Positions 42,371-53,640 of a stretch of 64,000 nt of DNA are shown one piece after another. Below the pieces are notes generated by a model. It was not told the origin of the DNA and ran no database searches. It saw only the letters and a list, made by a program, of their open reading frames with translations. The stretch lies in the NCBI GenBank assembly GCA_949316235.1, contig OX438749.1:21282414-21346413 (forward strand), read 5' to 3'. A program made the position numbers and the translations under genes. This stretch comes from Oegoconia quadripuncta (Eukaryota; Arthropoda; Insecta; Lepidoptera; Autostichidae). The stretch's first letter is position 1; each line of letters starts with the position of its first letter.

Positions 42371-42605
42371 TTACATAATAAAACTACAAATCATTTTATA
42401 TAAACAAGAAATATCTAAAAAATGCGTTAATGCCACTAAAGATAGCGGCCCGCGGGCGGAGCGATGTTGAGTACCTAGTGCAGATTGGACGAAAGTGTTG
42501 ACGGGACATTTCCATGTTTTGTTCGAGAGGTCTTTAACCGTGGCAGCAACGAAATAGCCTTTATCCGGCGGGCGTCGGACAGTTTTGCCCAAGGCGATTG
42601 GCCTG
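42371..42605 (-). other. Unassigned GC-rich open segment
   Basis: The minus strand reads 'VRRPPDKGYFVAATVKDLSN' then 'KTWKCPVNTFVQSALGTQHR', mixed-composition text unlike the noise around it, before sliding into AT-rich sequence. Likely a transposon or exon remnant of unknown identity; no start or splice signal can be defended. Confidence 0.3.
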
Positions 42606-42779
42606 CTATCACACCGAAAAAATCAAAACCGAACATTTTTCATTAAAAAAATATATTAATATTTATAATTCATATTTAATTATAGAAATTAGTTTGGTTT
42701 ACTAACTAGTGAAAATCGAGAACCAATCAAGAATGAAGAGAGCCGTAGAAGGATGGAGGCCACTGACATAAACTAATGT

Positions 42780-43025
42780 GAGTATTAGCAGGGATGAAAT
42801 AGCAATACGTAGGCCACAAGGGTGTCGTGTACGCATAAAAGGTCTGGATTGGAGACCACGCCCCGGAGACAGGCGCAGCAATCCTATCCAGAAGGTGGAA
42901 GGATCACCTGATAATGGTCTCGGGAAATCGCTGGATACAGTACATTCCAACTGGCTCCTTTGGAAACCTGTAGAAGAGACCTATGTTCAGCAATGGATGT
43001 CATGTGACTGATACGATGACGATGA
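42780..43025 (+). mobile_element. RTE-type LINE C-terminus
   Basis: 'LDWRPRPGDRRSN', 'DNGLGKSLDTVHSNWLLWKP' and 'VEETYVQQWMSCD' then stop, matching the RTE-like pattern 'WRPR..GRRS...W......W......YVQQW'. Tail with GATGACGATGAG. Confidence 0.75.
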
Positions 43026-43086
43026 GTATAAAGCCGTTACAATTATAACAGCAATATCCAGCAAGTTTACATAATTTCGGTGTATT

Positions 43087-43588
43087 TTACGACCCGTTTG
43101 GTGTAGTGGTTAGAAACTCCGACGACCGATTGGTGTAGTGGATAGTGACCCTATCAGCGAAACCAACGGTTGCGGGTTCGAATCTCGCGAGGGGTAAATG
43201 TTTATGTGATGAATACGAACATTTATTCCCGAGTCTTGGATGTTTATATAAATATTTATGTATGTTTATCCTTTATCTAGTATCCATAGCATAATCTTTG
43301 CTTAATTTGGGACTACATGATTGGTGTAAGTATCCGAAATATTTATTATTATTATTACTCTGACTGCTATACCAAAAGGTCGCGGGTTCGAATCCCGCTA
43401 GGGGCATATGTTTGTATGACGAATACAGACATGTGTTCCCGAATTATGGGCATTTTTCATTTATTTATATTTATTTACAAAAAAAAATGTATTTGTGTAG
43501 TTCATCAACCACCTGGTATCCATAATACAGCTTAGCGTGGAATTAGATGGCGCTATGTGTATGTGCAAAATATTTATTATTATTATTA
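43087..43588 (+). mobile_element. SINE family 2, copy split by family 3
   Basis: Head start 43087-43123, then a family 3 SINE, then the rest from 43357: 'CTGCTATACCAAAAGGTCGC', 'AGACATGTGTTCCCGAATTA', 'AATTAGATGGCGCTATGTG'. Confidence 0.9.
43124..43356 (+). mobile_element. SINE family 3, copy 3 (nested)
   Basis: Full length. Flanked by ACTCCGAC (43116-43123) and ACTCTGAC (43357-43364), an 8-bp duplication with one mismatch. Inserted between the A and B boxes of a family 2 SINE, which would disable it. Confidence 0.9.
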
Positions 43589-44238
43589 TTATTTGAAGCC
43601 ACAGGAGAAGTTGAGATATACGCTTCAAGTCACTCTCAAGCGCTCACTCTTCATAACATCCCTTGTATATTTAAGTTACATGCCTTTTGTAATAATTAAT
43701 AACGCAGCTGGTCAGTGACCTCATTCGCACTACACACAAACCTTTACAGGTTTTCGTAGGCGTCTGATAGTGAAGATTGTTAAAATAATGTTCTATGTAT
43801 AAATAAACTAAAAAAAAAACATAGTTGACGTATTGTACTCTGGATGAACGCTACAGTGAGATATAAGATAGTACGTTCTGTCTATGCTCTGTACAAGGCG
43901 TTACTTTCGGTGTGACAAAAACCAAAAGCTCATTTCGCGGCAAAACAAGCACGCGAACGTGAGATCATCGTTCGCACCGAGGTCTTATAACAGTACTTTA
44001 ATCTGTACAGCCTCCCGGCATTATGTAACAGCTAGTCCTCCGGCGCCTGGCACCTTGGCAGGTGCTTTAATATCGGTAACACTTGTTACAATTTGTAACT
44101 GATACGCATTGGATACTATTAAACATCTTACGCGCCGGGAAGAATTAAAAGTAAATTCAATTTCTTGCGTTCGAAATTTGAATTAAAGCGCGAAGATATT
44201 TGGTAACAACACAAAGGGTTTTTGTTGTTTTCGTTTAG
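43589..44238. other. No gene seen
   Basis: 43900-44110 is more GC-rich with a 72-codon frame and a short GGCACC/GGTGC inverted word near 44050. No family recognised. Confidence 0.35.
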
Positions 44239-44327
44239 CAATCCGCAGACGGAGAATTTGGATTTTGTGAATGACTACGGGAATGACGAGCTGGAATTGT
44301 GTTTTCGAGTAAAATGGAAGTTATCAG
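44239..44327 (+). CDS. Candidate internal exon, 89 nt, product unknown
   Basis: A good pyrimidine-rich acceptor ('TTGTTGTTTTCGTTTAG') precedes 44239, and a donor CAG|GTTAGT follows 44327. One frame is open throughout: one base, then 29 codons starting 'NPQTENLDFVNDYGNDELEL' and ending 'CFRVKWKLS', then one base. The acidic, mixed-composition peptide contrasts with its AT-rich surroundings. The incoming phase does not match the phase-0 donor at 13466, so the two are not adjacent exons. A second possible donor, CGA|GTAAAA, lies within the exon. No family recognised. Confidence 0.42.
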
Positions 44328-44529
44328 GTTAGTTTGCTTCTTAATTAGAAGTTCAACAAGGACATTTAAACTGTTTATAGGTACTGTCAACTGCAAAGAA
44401 ACATGACCACCCGTTTACATGTCACTTTATACGGGAGTCGTGTTTCTCTGCAGCTGACTGTACGTAGTCGTATAGTAGGTACGTAAAAAAACAAAATTAT
44501 ATTATATAAGAATAACATTTGAAATCGTC
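44328..44529. other. No gene seen
   Basis: Intron-like if the preceding exon is real; nothing recognised. Confidence 0.3.
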
Positions 44530-44990
44530 ATGACATACAGTTATCGCTCATTCACTGGGCAGTCTCGCCAGAGAAGAATGAGCAAGAAACTCAGGGGTTG
44601 CTCTTTTTAAATAAGCCAATACAAATACAATTTAGAATAATTGTTAAATTTATGATTCGACAAAGAAAAATAAGAATAGAATATACTGGATGTTGCCGAG
44701 CGGTTCATGTCCACGCATTCTTATCATCCATAAGATAGTCAGAAATTTTATAATAGCCTTTGGCACATAGTTTCTGTTTAATGGTTGTTTTAAAGTTATT
44801 TAAAGGCAAATTTTGAATGTCTACCGGAACCTTATTATAAAAGCGTATACATTGTCCCTTGAATGACTTAGTGACTTTGTGTAAGCGACTGCTATGGACA
44901 GCAAGTTTATTTTTATATCTTGTATTTACATAGTGTCTTTCACAATTTTTCCTAAACAAATGCAGATTCTTTCTTACGTACATAGATAGA
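44530..44990 (-). mobile_element. LINE-A 3' end, inverted copy
   Basis: Minus strand: 'RKNLHLFRKNCERHYVNTRY', 'FKGQCIRFYNKVPVDIQNLP' and 'KGYYKISDYLMDDKNAWT' then stop. The 3' UTR contains 'AGAGCAACCCCTGAGTTTCT'. Frame still open over 100 codons; a GATA tetranucleotide run lies at its 5' edge (about 44985-45000). Confidence 0.87.
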
Positions 44991-45000
44991 TAGATAGATA

Positions 45001-46009
45001 AGCATTTATTTGTATCCATATACACACACATAACAAATTTTACATATGAAAAATACAACTAAAACAATAAAACACAAGTACAGAAACAAACAAATATTAT
45101 GTGTGTGCCGCAGTATACAAAAAGGCTACAGCTCAGTGTATGGATTTGCCCGAGGCGGGCAAAACACTGGTATTCTGCTGAAACCTGAGGGTTTGTCGTG
45201 GGACAAATGGAATGTTAAAATGTGTTTGGTGTTATCAAATTAAAACTAACGTTATTGGTAAATGAATATGTAAGATTATTCCCGTAACATATTGGATTCA
45301 ATTAATAAAATATATATACCTAATTAAGTTATTGAACCAAATTTATTATTATTATAGAATAACACATACATAAATACATTAAGTTTTCGTAAATATATTG
45401 TGATGCGTAAGTACCTACTTCACCAACATCGGCCTCCCACGTCCCCACTGTCACAAACACAGCCTCCTCTTACTGGAGTATGAAGGCCCAGTTTTTAAGC
45501 CGTCCCTGTAGGTCATTGAAAACAACAGCCACCGACTATTTGACGTACCATTCAAAGCATGGAAATACTGAATTAAAATGCCACTTGTGGTCACCCATCG
45601 AAGTAGTGACCAGGTCAGACATTGCTTGATTTCACTAATCGAAAACGAATAGCGAATGCGACTGCTCCACGTGTGCCTCATTTGTTTGTTTACATCGGTA
45701 ACACATAGATATACAAAAATAAATAAATGATACCTGACTCGCATGTCTACAGGTTCAGGAAGAGAAGTGACCCCGAACTTAGAAACATCTTTGATTATAT
45801 TCATTATAATGTTTGACTTCTACAATAATGGTTCCTTCAGAATGATTTACTATATGTATGGGTAATCGAATTTTTTTTGATTAAATTCGACTATGGTTCC
45901 TTCGGGAATGTTGTACGTAATCAAGAGTGACGTCACCAGTTAATGGGAATTACACGGATTCAAATGCACTATGTATTTAATACATATTGTTAGTTTTCTT
46001 TTGCGCACA
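45001..46009. other. No gene seen; repeat traces
   Basis: 45890-45960 ('GTTGTACGTAATCAAGAGTG') resembles 56950-57000 ('GTTGTTCGTAATCAGGAGGG'). The 117-codon minus frame at 45451-45804 shows no known motif. Confidence 0.4.
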
Positions 46010-46268
46010 ATTTGCTGCCTAACCCCAAATTTACTTCGTTTCCTACTTCAAAGGTCAGGTTGACTGGAAGATATCTCTTATAGAGATAAGTCCACCTTTG
46101 TACAAGACCTATCGTTTGTATTCTGTTATATGTAATGGTCTAGTGCTAAAAAGAATCATCATTTGTTTATTTATTTATTTATCATTTATTGCTCACAAGA
46201 AAAAAAAATACAGATACACATAATAGAGACGACACAACAGGTTCTCCTTATTTCTACAATTAAATTTC
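46010..46268 (+). mobile_element. Stem-bearing 3' module plus inverted tail repeat R7
   Basis: 46015-46145 is the module ('TATAGAGATAAGTCCACCTT'). 46155-46268 is an inverted tail of another retroelement ('GAGACGACACAACAGGTTCT'), the same as inside the MITE at 6437-6540. Confidence 0.65.
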
Positions 46269-46505
46269 ATCATCATCAGCCGGTCAACATCTCACTGCAG
46301 GAATATAGGCCTTCCGTCGTTTAATGAGGGAATATAGGCCATAGTCCGCCACGCTGGCCCAATGCGGATTGGTCACATGCCTTTGAATTTTTATTTCTTA
46401 GGCATGCCTGTTTGCTCACGATGTTTTCCTTCACCGTTTAAGAGTAGTCGGATAAATGCACATAAGAAATTTAATTTAATTTAAAAACTCATTGCCTGCC
46501 TGCAA
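46262..46505 (-). mobile_element. SINE family 4, head lost
   Basis: 'CATCATCATCAGCCGGTCAA' to 'AAAAACTCATTGCCTGCC'; stops before the tRNA-like head. Confidence 0.85.
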
Positions 46506-46689
46506 AAAAGAATATGAACACTTTAATACCAGGTAAATAGTAAATATATAATATATTCATTTATATATCATTTATATGTTCGTGTATATATTCATTTACA
46601 TATTCGTAGGCTTATTTATGTACTTATTATTATGTACTTAATATTTATTTTCTTATTTTCATTTTACTTGTGTGCACTCTATGTTTCCC

Positions 46690-46855
46690 CTTCACTATTG
46701 TTATTTCCTATGTTGGGTTTGCTGGAAGATATCTCTTTTAGGGATAAGCTCGCCTTTTGTATATCTTACTCTTAAGTATCACTGTAATTGTTTTTTGTGT
46801 ATGCAATAAAGTGTTAAATAAAATAAATAAATAAAATAAATTGTTTATTTCTATC
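46690..46855 (+). mobile_element. Stem-bearing 3' module, copy 4
   Basis: 'GCTGGAAGATATCTCTTTTA', 'GGGATAAGCTCGCC' and a tail 'GTATGCAATAAAGTG' followed by AAATAAATAA. Confidence 0.7.
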
Positions 46856-47439
46856 TCGCAAGTCATGTAGAAAATTTTACTTTTGTCGAAGTTCGGTAGA
46901 GAAGTGACCCAAGAATTTCGTGTTGTGTACCAAAATGACACCTGACTTATGGATAGAGTCACATTCTGATGCGGTAACAGCTGACGAGGATGCGAGGGAA
47001 AGGCAACGTTTCATATCTTCCAAACGGAACTTAACTCTTAACTAAAAAGAAAGCATTTATATCACAAATTGCGTAATGTACCTACTCGCCTGACGGCGGC
47101 TGATCACAAGATACAACAATCCATTGTTGGACCCAATGCCTCTGCCGGGTCATACTAGTGCTGCCCTCGAGAGGATGTGATTCATCAGATAATGGCATCG
47201 CAAATTTTGAGACTTCAATCCAATGACCCTGCTACATCACTGGAGTTCTTCAGTTCCGGATCCATTAGTCGCTTTCTACGATGCCCACTTCTTCTTGGCG
47301 TGTCGATGGCAAAAATATCAAATTCTTAAGGACCAGAATGTGTCCACGCGTACAGCATTGTCTGTGGTATCGTAGAGGTCCTGCAGCGTACAAGTGTCCG
47401 GACACGCAGGGTAACATAGAAGACACCCGCTGGAGGATA
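46856..47439. other. No gene seen
   Basis: 47150-47340 is moderately GC-rich; 'GATGGCAAAAATATCAAATT' resembles 57280-57300, hinting at an unidentified repeat. No ORF supported. Confidence 0.4.
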
Positions 47440-47660
47440 TGGATTGATTCTATTCTCATTATCAACATCATACCAGCCAGGGAACTTCCACACGATCTCA
47501 CCAGAGCGGCAGCTTGAACGGCCTGTAACAGCTACTTCCGACGACCCTCATTTGGTTACACAAGCTATGCTAAGCGGTGCGTGGTCTCCACTCTAGGACT
47601 TTTATGTTCCAACGGTCATCAGTCCTCAAAGCTATGTGCTCTGCCCACTACATTTTATTG
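47440..47660 (-). mobile_element. RTE-type LINE C-terminus, decayed
   Basis: The minus strand reads 'WAEHIALRTDDRWNIKVLEW' then 'RPRTA', a stop, and 'QMRVVGSSCYRPF'. This is the 'AGHIARR.D.RW..KVLEWRPR' tail of RTE-like ORFs. Confidence 0.75.
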
Positions 47661-48234
47661 CTATTACCGGCTCAAACTTGCCTTTGCAACAATCCGCTAC
47701 AGCAACAGCTTTGCGTTCCCATAGCCTCCTCCCACCAGAAGAGAGTCCAGTGTGGATTTGTGGATTTGTACAGTGCCATGACAGCCAAACAGCCCTTCAA
47801 CCCATATGACAATACCAGACTCAATTCATCCAAATCGATCAGGCAATGCCACGACCACGAGTGCTTCTACAATCTGCAAGCTGCTTTCGGTTAATTGTTA
47901 TTTTTGGTGCTGTTTCCCCTTTTAGACTCATAAGTAGTCCAGATACAGATTCTACTAGTTATGGCAGGATTTAACCCAGCTCCGACCATGAGATCGATTG
48001 TTATCTCATATATTTCACTAGCACCTCAGAAAAACTATTTATAGTGGTGTGATGTAGAGGAAACTCATCAACGGTACTCAGAAGCGCAGGTCTCTTGGGT
48101 CGTCCATAGGAAGAGCCACCTCAGGGATTTTATGCCATTGGTTGACCATACATATGTTCTCAGCATCCACACTGGCAGGGTCACTAGCCGCTAGGAATAT
48201 TTTTTGTTAGTTGGAGAGTCTGGACTCTCACTTT
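47661..48234. other. No gene seen
   Basis: Moderately GC-rich but without a supported frame; possibly further decayed LINE sequence. Confidence 0.35.
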
Positions 48235-48390
48235 ATGTGCTATATGGCTTCGGCACTCGAATAGAATAGAACCAAGCCGTCTCTTTCCGCGGGTGACCTA
48301 AAAGCGACTAAGGGACTTTCCACCGAATATCTATAAATTTGCACGTTTCAGGTATGCATTTCTGTACATTTCATAAGGTGAACCATGTCT
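48235..48390 (+). repeat. Dispersed repeat R8, inverted copy
   Basis: 'AAAAGCGACTAAGGGACTTT' and 'TTGCACGTTTCA'; complement of 719-880 and 21068-21225. Confidence 0.6.
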
Positions 48391-48867
48391 GTTGTTTGAA
48401 TCATGCAACTTTAATTATTGTTTGAGACATATCTAACCATATCTAACCATATGGGATAAAGGTCGTGACGTTATGTATGTATGTACTCTCACTTCGTCAT
48501 TTTCTTTTTTAATTTTAATTACCAAATTTTGCGTCACTAATGTATAACAATTAAATTCATTTATATTTCACTGCGCAGGTGCGAACTCCAATTTCGTAAA
48601 GCGGTGCCAATACTAAATCGATTCTGAAATGTATCCCCAAAGGTGAACGTTCTTACGTCTCAAGTCTCAATAGCAATATTGGACGCTATCAAAAAACGTA
48701 CAATAAAATCCAATCATTATACCATTTCACAATGACATCTCGGAAAAAGTTAACTGGACTTAATCTTCGAAATAATTGACCATGGGCTATCTATGAGCGG
48801 GTTTGCTTTTAGGGTTCAGTATCTTAAAAGGAAAACAGAATAGTTGGTGTTCACTTTGTTTTTTTTT
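48391..48867. other. No gene seen
   Basis: Tandem 'ATATCTAACC' words near 48430; nothing else. Confidence 0.35.
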
Positions 48868-49147
48868 TGTTTTGGTGAAGTGGTTAGGAACTCTGACCAC
48901 TATACCAAAACGTCGCGGGTTTGAATCCCGCTAGGGGCATATGTTTGCATGATGAATACAGACATGTGTTCCCGAGTTATGGATGTTTTTCATTTATATA
49001 TGTATTTATTTACAAATAAATTGTGAGATTGTGGTCAAACGCGAATCCAGTCAATCATAAAAAAAAATTTAAAAAAAATGTATTTCTGTAGTTTATCAAC
49101 CATCCACAAAACAAGCCCAGATGCTTACTGTGGACCTAGATGGATGT
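48868..49147 (+). mobile_element. SINE family 2, copy with short LINE-E tail inside
   Basis: Head 'TTGGTGAAGTGGTTAGGAAC', B box 'CGGGTTTGAATCCCGCTAGG'. At 49021-49070 a roughly 50-bp LINE-E tail ('GATTGTGGTCAAACGCGAAT', poly-A) interrupts it before 'GTAGTTTATCAACCATCC'. Confidence 0.85.
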
Positions 49148-49199
49148 CGTTGGATAGGTCGTTAATAATAGAGGTTATCTTGAATAGTTTTTCAAACAA

Positions 49200-49335
49200 A
49201 CAAACAAAATATTCTTTATTGTACAACAATAAGAAGCATAAAAAGAAATAAGAAAAAGGGGATACTACAATTTGGCGGCCTTATCACTAAAAGCGATCTC
49301 TTCCAGGCAACCTTTGGGTTAGGAAGCGTTATGCA
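49200..49335 (-). mobile_element. Stem-bearing 3' module, copy 5
   Basis: 'TTCTTTATTGTACAACAATA' and 'CTAAAAGCGATCTCTTCCAG'; near-identical to the insert in the MITE at 12821-12925. Confidence 0.75.
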
Positions 49336-50011
49336 CATGACATGTAGGGAGCGTGCACGGTAAACTAATTTTAATAAAATAAATAAATCACCCATATATA
49401 TACGTTAATTGAATACATACAAACACACATACGTAATATATACATAATAATACATACATAATATATATAAAAAATAATACATATAATATATATATACCGA
49501 TATATGAATTTATACTAATTAAATAGAATAGTACGTAACTGCACACAGTAATTAATTTCAATTCAGGGATCCGTTTGGGATGTACTTATTAAGCTTTAAA
49601 GTGCAAATTTTTGTTAGAGTCAAGTTCACGGCAGTAGTATGAAGTTGCAAGGAAAAATATCACAGCTAAGTAGGCTTTACAAGATAATGAGTAATGGTCG
49701 AAAAACGTATAAAATGTACTTTTCATTGAAAATTATTTATCAAACAACAATATGCCCCCTCCTAAGTCCGCCTACTACGGAACTCTACACTGCGGGTGGC
49801 CCGACACGCACTTGGCCGGTTTTTTTTAAATTTCTGTAATTGCTTTCGCACTTGACCTCATGAAGCGTGATGTGTAATGAAGCCACACTCACCCGTCCGT
49901 TCCTCGAACCTCACTCTGCAGCTGGGCAATCCTCATAACCAAGAGATACTGCACGGGTGCCTTATTTCAATGAAAATTAAAAGTTTATTTTCAACTTTAT
50001 ACTATAATAAA
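49336..50011. other. No gene seen
   Basis: AT-rich. 'CCCGACACGCACTTGGCCGG' at about 49800 is a word also seen in part at 21592, from an unnamed repeat. Confidence 0.4.
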
Positions 50012-50277
50012 TAAATTAAATATCTTCAGACATACACACAGCGCCATCTAGTTCCACAGTAAGCAACTGTTGGCTTGTGTTGTGGATACCAGACGGTTGA
50101 TATACTACATAAATACATTTTTTTTGTAAATAAATACTTATTATAAATGAAAACATCCATAACTCGGGTACAAATGTCCGTATTCATCACACAAACACAC
50201 GCCTCTAGCGGGCTTCGAACCCGCAACCTTTTGGTATAGTGGCCAGAGTTGCTAACCACTACACCAAACAGGTCGTC
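50012..50277 (-). mobile_element. SINE family 2, inverted full copy
   Basis: 'GCGCCATCTAGTTCCACAGT' to 'CCACTACACCAAACAGGTCG' including both box regions. Confidence 0.9.
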
Positions 50278-50429
50278 AAAACTATGGACTAAGGTTGGGA
50301 TCTCCTACAATATACTTGAGCCAGAAGGGCCCGCGCTCTTCTGCGCATCTGAAAATATACTTAGTTATTGTTGTTAGATTAGAAAATAGATCTTTTTATG
50401 TGTGTGCATAAGTGTGTGTATGTGTGGAT

Positions 50430-50760
50430 AAATGAACATTCTGTGCTTCTCATTAGTCTCAGGATTCGATGTTTGCGAGACTACAATGAAGAATTTTCGG
50501 ATTTGGACATTTTTCATCTGAGTCGTAATCAGTTCAAATCAGCAGTATTGAAAGCACTGGCATAGATTACGTAATTGACTCAACTCATACACACACATAC
50601 ACTCGCACATATTACTCCATACATTTTCTCTCTTCCATACACCCACAAACACAACAATTTGATGTCTCGATAGTTAAGGTAACAAAATAAGCTATGTATA
50701 AACTTACTGAGATCTATTTTGGCTTCTAAATGTATAACTTAAATTTTAAATTTGTAATTA
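50430..50760 (+). mobile_element. Possible LINE 3' end (LINE-H)
   Basis: The open text 'LRIRCLRDYNEEFSDLDIFH', 'LSRNQFKSAVLKALA' and stop resembles the short C-terminal tail of some insect LINE ORFs. It is followed by a CA-rich stretch and an AAATAAATT tail. Low certainty. Confidence 0.4.
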
Positions 50761-50784
50761 TGGCTGAGATTTCAAATAAATTAG

Positions 50785-50945
50785 AAAGAAAGAAAAAATT
50801 CTTTATTGTACACAGCTTAAAAATGTACACAGTGATATTATTTTAACAGGTGTACAAAGGCGGTCTTATCGCTTATAGCGATCTCTTCCAGACAACCATG
50901 GCAAAGGAACTTGATATAATACACTACTGCTGCGTAGCGTAAAGC
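50785..50945 (-). mobile_element. Stem-bearing 3' module, copy 6
   Basis: 'TTCTTTATTGTACACAGC' and 'CGCTTATAGCGATCTCTTCC' with an 8-bp stem. Confidence 0.75.
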
Positions 50946-51519
50946 AAACTTACAAAGTAAAATATATGTAAATCCTTATACTATAAATGATAAATATACC
51001 TAACATTCAAACAATAGTAATATATAATCATAATTATAAATACAGACTAATGGGCGTAACTACATAAAATACTACGAAATATATAAATATATACTTACAT
51101 AAACAAAATAAATACCATTATAATGTATTAACATCAAAGCGATAAGTAATGCTCTCTTAAACGCCATAATTATTAATTAATTAATACAAGATGGATACCG
51201 TACCCACCCCCCTATAAATAGTGGTATCTGTTGTTATCAATTCAATTAAAATCCGAAACAAATAAGAAGTACTAAATTCTATTTAGCAACGTAAATATAA
51301 AAACTATTGGCAATTAAGAAATTTTAGCAACAAATGGGTTCAGTTGAGGCGTGTTTAGCAAATATTTATGCAATTCGTCGGAAAAAGCGAACAGTTCAAT
51401 TCGATTTAAAATTTACTCGTTATTTACCTGTTTGTGAGACAGCAAAGCATTTATATGGGATTATTTATATCCTCTATGCATCCCAAAAGCTTATTGGATT
51501 TTAATCAATGAGCTACCTA
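50946..51519. other. No gene seen
   Basis: AT-rich; nothing recognised. Confidence 0.4.
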
Positions 51520-51888
51520 AATACGTAAGTTTTGTGTGTACGAGTATGTATCTATGTTTGTTACCTCTTTACCTCTTAACCGCTGGACGGATTTCGATTA
51601 AATTTGATTGGTAGACAGATTAGGACTTGGATTATTTAGGATAACATTTTTGCTGAATGGGTTATGATAAAACGTTCCACGCAAACGAATCGAGAGCAAC
51701 AGCTTTGTAATATTATAAAGTTTGTGTGTGTATGTTTGTTACCTCTTCATGATTAAGCAGGTAAACCGATGCGGATGAAATTTGATGGATAGACAGAGTA
51801 GAACTTGAAATAACATATAAGCAAAGTTTTTTGCTTAATTGAATTTGATGTAATGTTCCACGAGAAGGAAGTCACGGGCAATAGCTAG
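51520..51888 (+). mobile_element. Two Helitron-like copies in tandem
   Basis: 51520-51705 and 51709-51888 share 'TATGTTTGTTACCTCTT', 'GGTAGACAGATTAG' / 'GATAGACAGAGTAG' and 'AATGTTCCACG'-type words. The second ends 'GGGCAATAGCTAGT'; the first has lost its terminal CTAG. A different subfamily from 30780-31002. Confidence 0.65.
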
Positions 51889-52579
51889 TACTATCACAAA
51901 CAAGAAACTTTGAATATGTATTTTGAAATCGAGCACTCTACAATACACTCATACTCTTTAAAAAAAGAAATAAAATTGGAAACGCCCGAGAGACTATATG
52001 ATTATATCATCCAAATAAACCAAATGTGTTAAAACAAACTATGTATCAAATATGGCTATGAAAAGAACTAGTGATATCGCTAACATCAGCTTTCAAAAAC
52101 AAACAACTGTTTTCACATCGGTTCATCAATTTTAACGCTTCAATACCAGAGACAGACTTATGTTGAAACTTACAACACCAACTAACTTTTGATGCGTCGC
52201 CAATGCAAAAGGTGCTGTTTAGGAAATACACAAATAACAAAAGTCTAACAACGATTACCGTAGTTAAGCAATAACTTAACAAGTGGGTTTGCTAAACAAA
52301 GCCATAGATAATTGTGAAGTAGACACTTTCTCAGTCAGAAACGGAAAGTGCGCTTTCTCCGCGGTACATTTAAGTTATTCAAAGTGGCGTTTAGGTTATT
52401 ATTTGTGTATAACAAGTGCATATTTGTATTGAAATCACCGTTATTTACAACACGAAGCGTGGTTGTGGCTTGAAGGGCGTAATTTTGCAAAGTGAGTGAG
52501 GAAAGACCATTGAAAATATCAAGATTTTATAACCTGTTTAACGTTTATCGTGCTCATTGTAGCACTCGTTCCACTATTC
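51889..52579. other. No gene seen
   Basis: AT-rich; the 78-codon minus frame at 52046-52282 shows no motif. Confidence 0.4.
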
Positions 52580-52583
52580 TTAA

Positions 52584-53201
52584 CTCTTAATTACTCCCGC
52601 GGGGTTCATTTGGACCCCAGTGCAGATTCAAAGTTGTGTCATTGCTCGAATTTTGCAACCATCTTCTCTACGCGCCTATTAGGTTCCTAAATCTCATATT
52701 ACTTCATAATTCACTTGCATTCGTGTACCAGGGTTGGTTTAATGTGTCTGGAGAATGCGTCTGAGGTTCAAAACGAACCCACGCAGATGCGATTTTTGTT
52801 GAACCATTGCAAAAACTTATATGACTAAGTATGGAAATTGAGATCTCCGAATCGTCTACGACACCTCCTCCATCAATTTCCAATGGCAGATGCATCTTTG
52901 TCCAAGATCTAAATACCTGAAAATGAAATCACGATGCGCTAAATTTGTAATGACCATATGACTTTGCTATGTGCTGATTGTCTACAAAAAATATAGTTTC
53001 TAAATTTTACGTGTGACGTTAACTTATTGATCATATTAGGTCCTATAGACGCTAAGTGTTTATGTTTTTGTTGATTTCACAGATTCCAAAATATAAAACT
53101 CTAATTTTATAGTACAAGTAACTTCATTTTGGGTTTGAAAATGGGGTCCGTAAGAACCCCACGAGAGCATATGAAAGTTTTTAGGCGCGAGAAATTAAGG
53201 G
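52584..53201. mobile_element. piggyBac-like element with TTAA ends, 618 bp
   Basis: TTAA at 52580-52583 and 53202-53205. Tips CTCTTAATTACTCCCGCG and, complemented, CCCTTAATTTCTCGCGCC. Inside each end is a GGGGTTC..GGACCCC palindrome ('GGGGTTCATTTGGACCCC', 'GGGGTCCGTAAGAACCCC'). TTAA duplication with CCC-type tips is typical of piggyBac elements. Only a weak 63-codon frame inside, not recognisable as transposase. Confidence 0.75.
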
Positions 53202-53214
53202 TTAAAGATGATAA

Positions 53215-53460
53215 GAATGCATGAAAGTGAACCGCACGGCGATATCCAGTGTGTTGTTTGCGTTTTTTCTTTGTCAAATCATAAATTACACTTCAAAAAA
53301 TTTCCAATTAAAAACTTATCTAAAAAGAGCCACTCCTGAGTTTCTTGCTCGTTCTTCTCTGGGATATCTGCCTTGATAATGCCGAAAATTGTATGACATG
53401 ACGATGTCAATTGTTTTTCTTATAACTTATGAAATACAAATTTTCTCAATTTGAATTTCA
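53215..53460 (+). mobile_element. LINE-A 3' UTR remnant
   Basis: 'ATGATAAGAATGCATG' and 'GAGTTTCTTGCTCGTTCTTC' in LINE-A order, ending before a TTTGAATTT tail. Old and indel-rich. It starts 10 bp after the piggyBac-like element. Confidence 0.7.
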
Positions 53461-53554
53461 ATTAGTTTCTACTTCCCAAAATAAGAATACTTGATAATTC
53501 TTCGAACTGTTATGGATATGGGAAAGCAAGTTCTAAGTATAGTTGTGCCAATGT

Positions 53555-53640
53555 CCAAGCTTCATGGACAGACAGACACCGAAACGAGACTATAATAGGT
53601 CCTTTTGGCTACCTTTTTGGTCCGGGAACCCCTAAAATAA
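53555..53640 (+). repeat. Dispersed repeat R10
   Basis: 'GACAGACACCGAAACGAGAC', 'TTTTGGCTACCTTTTTGG' and 'GGGAACCCCTAAAA'; related pieces at 62365-62425 and, inverted, 63295-63370. A type I remember as common in Lepidoptera; class unknown. Confidence 0.5.

Noticed and set aside
45451..45804. 117-codon minus-strand ORF as a gene
   Set aside because: No start context, splice sites or recognisable domain; neighbours are decayed repeats.
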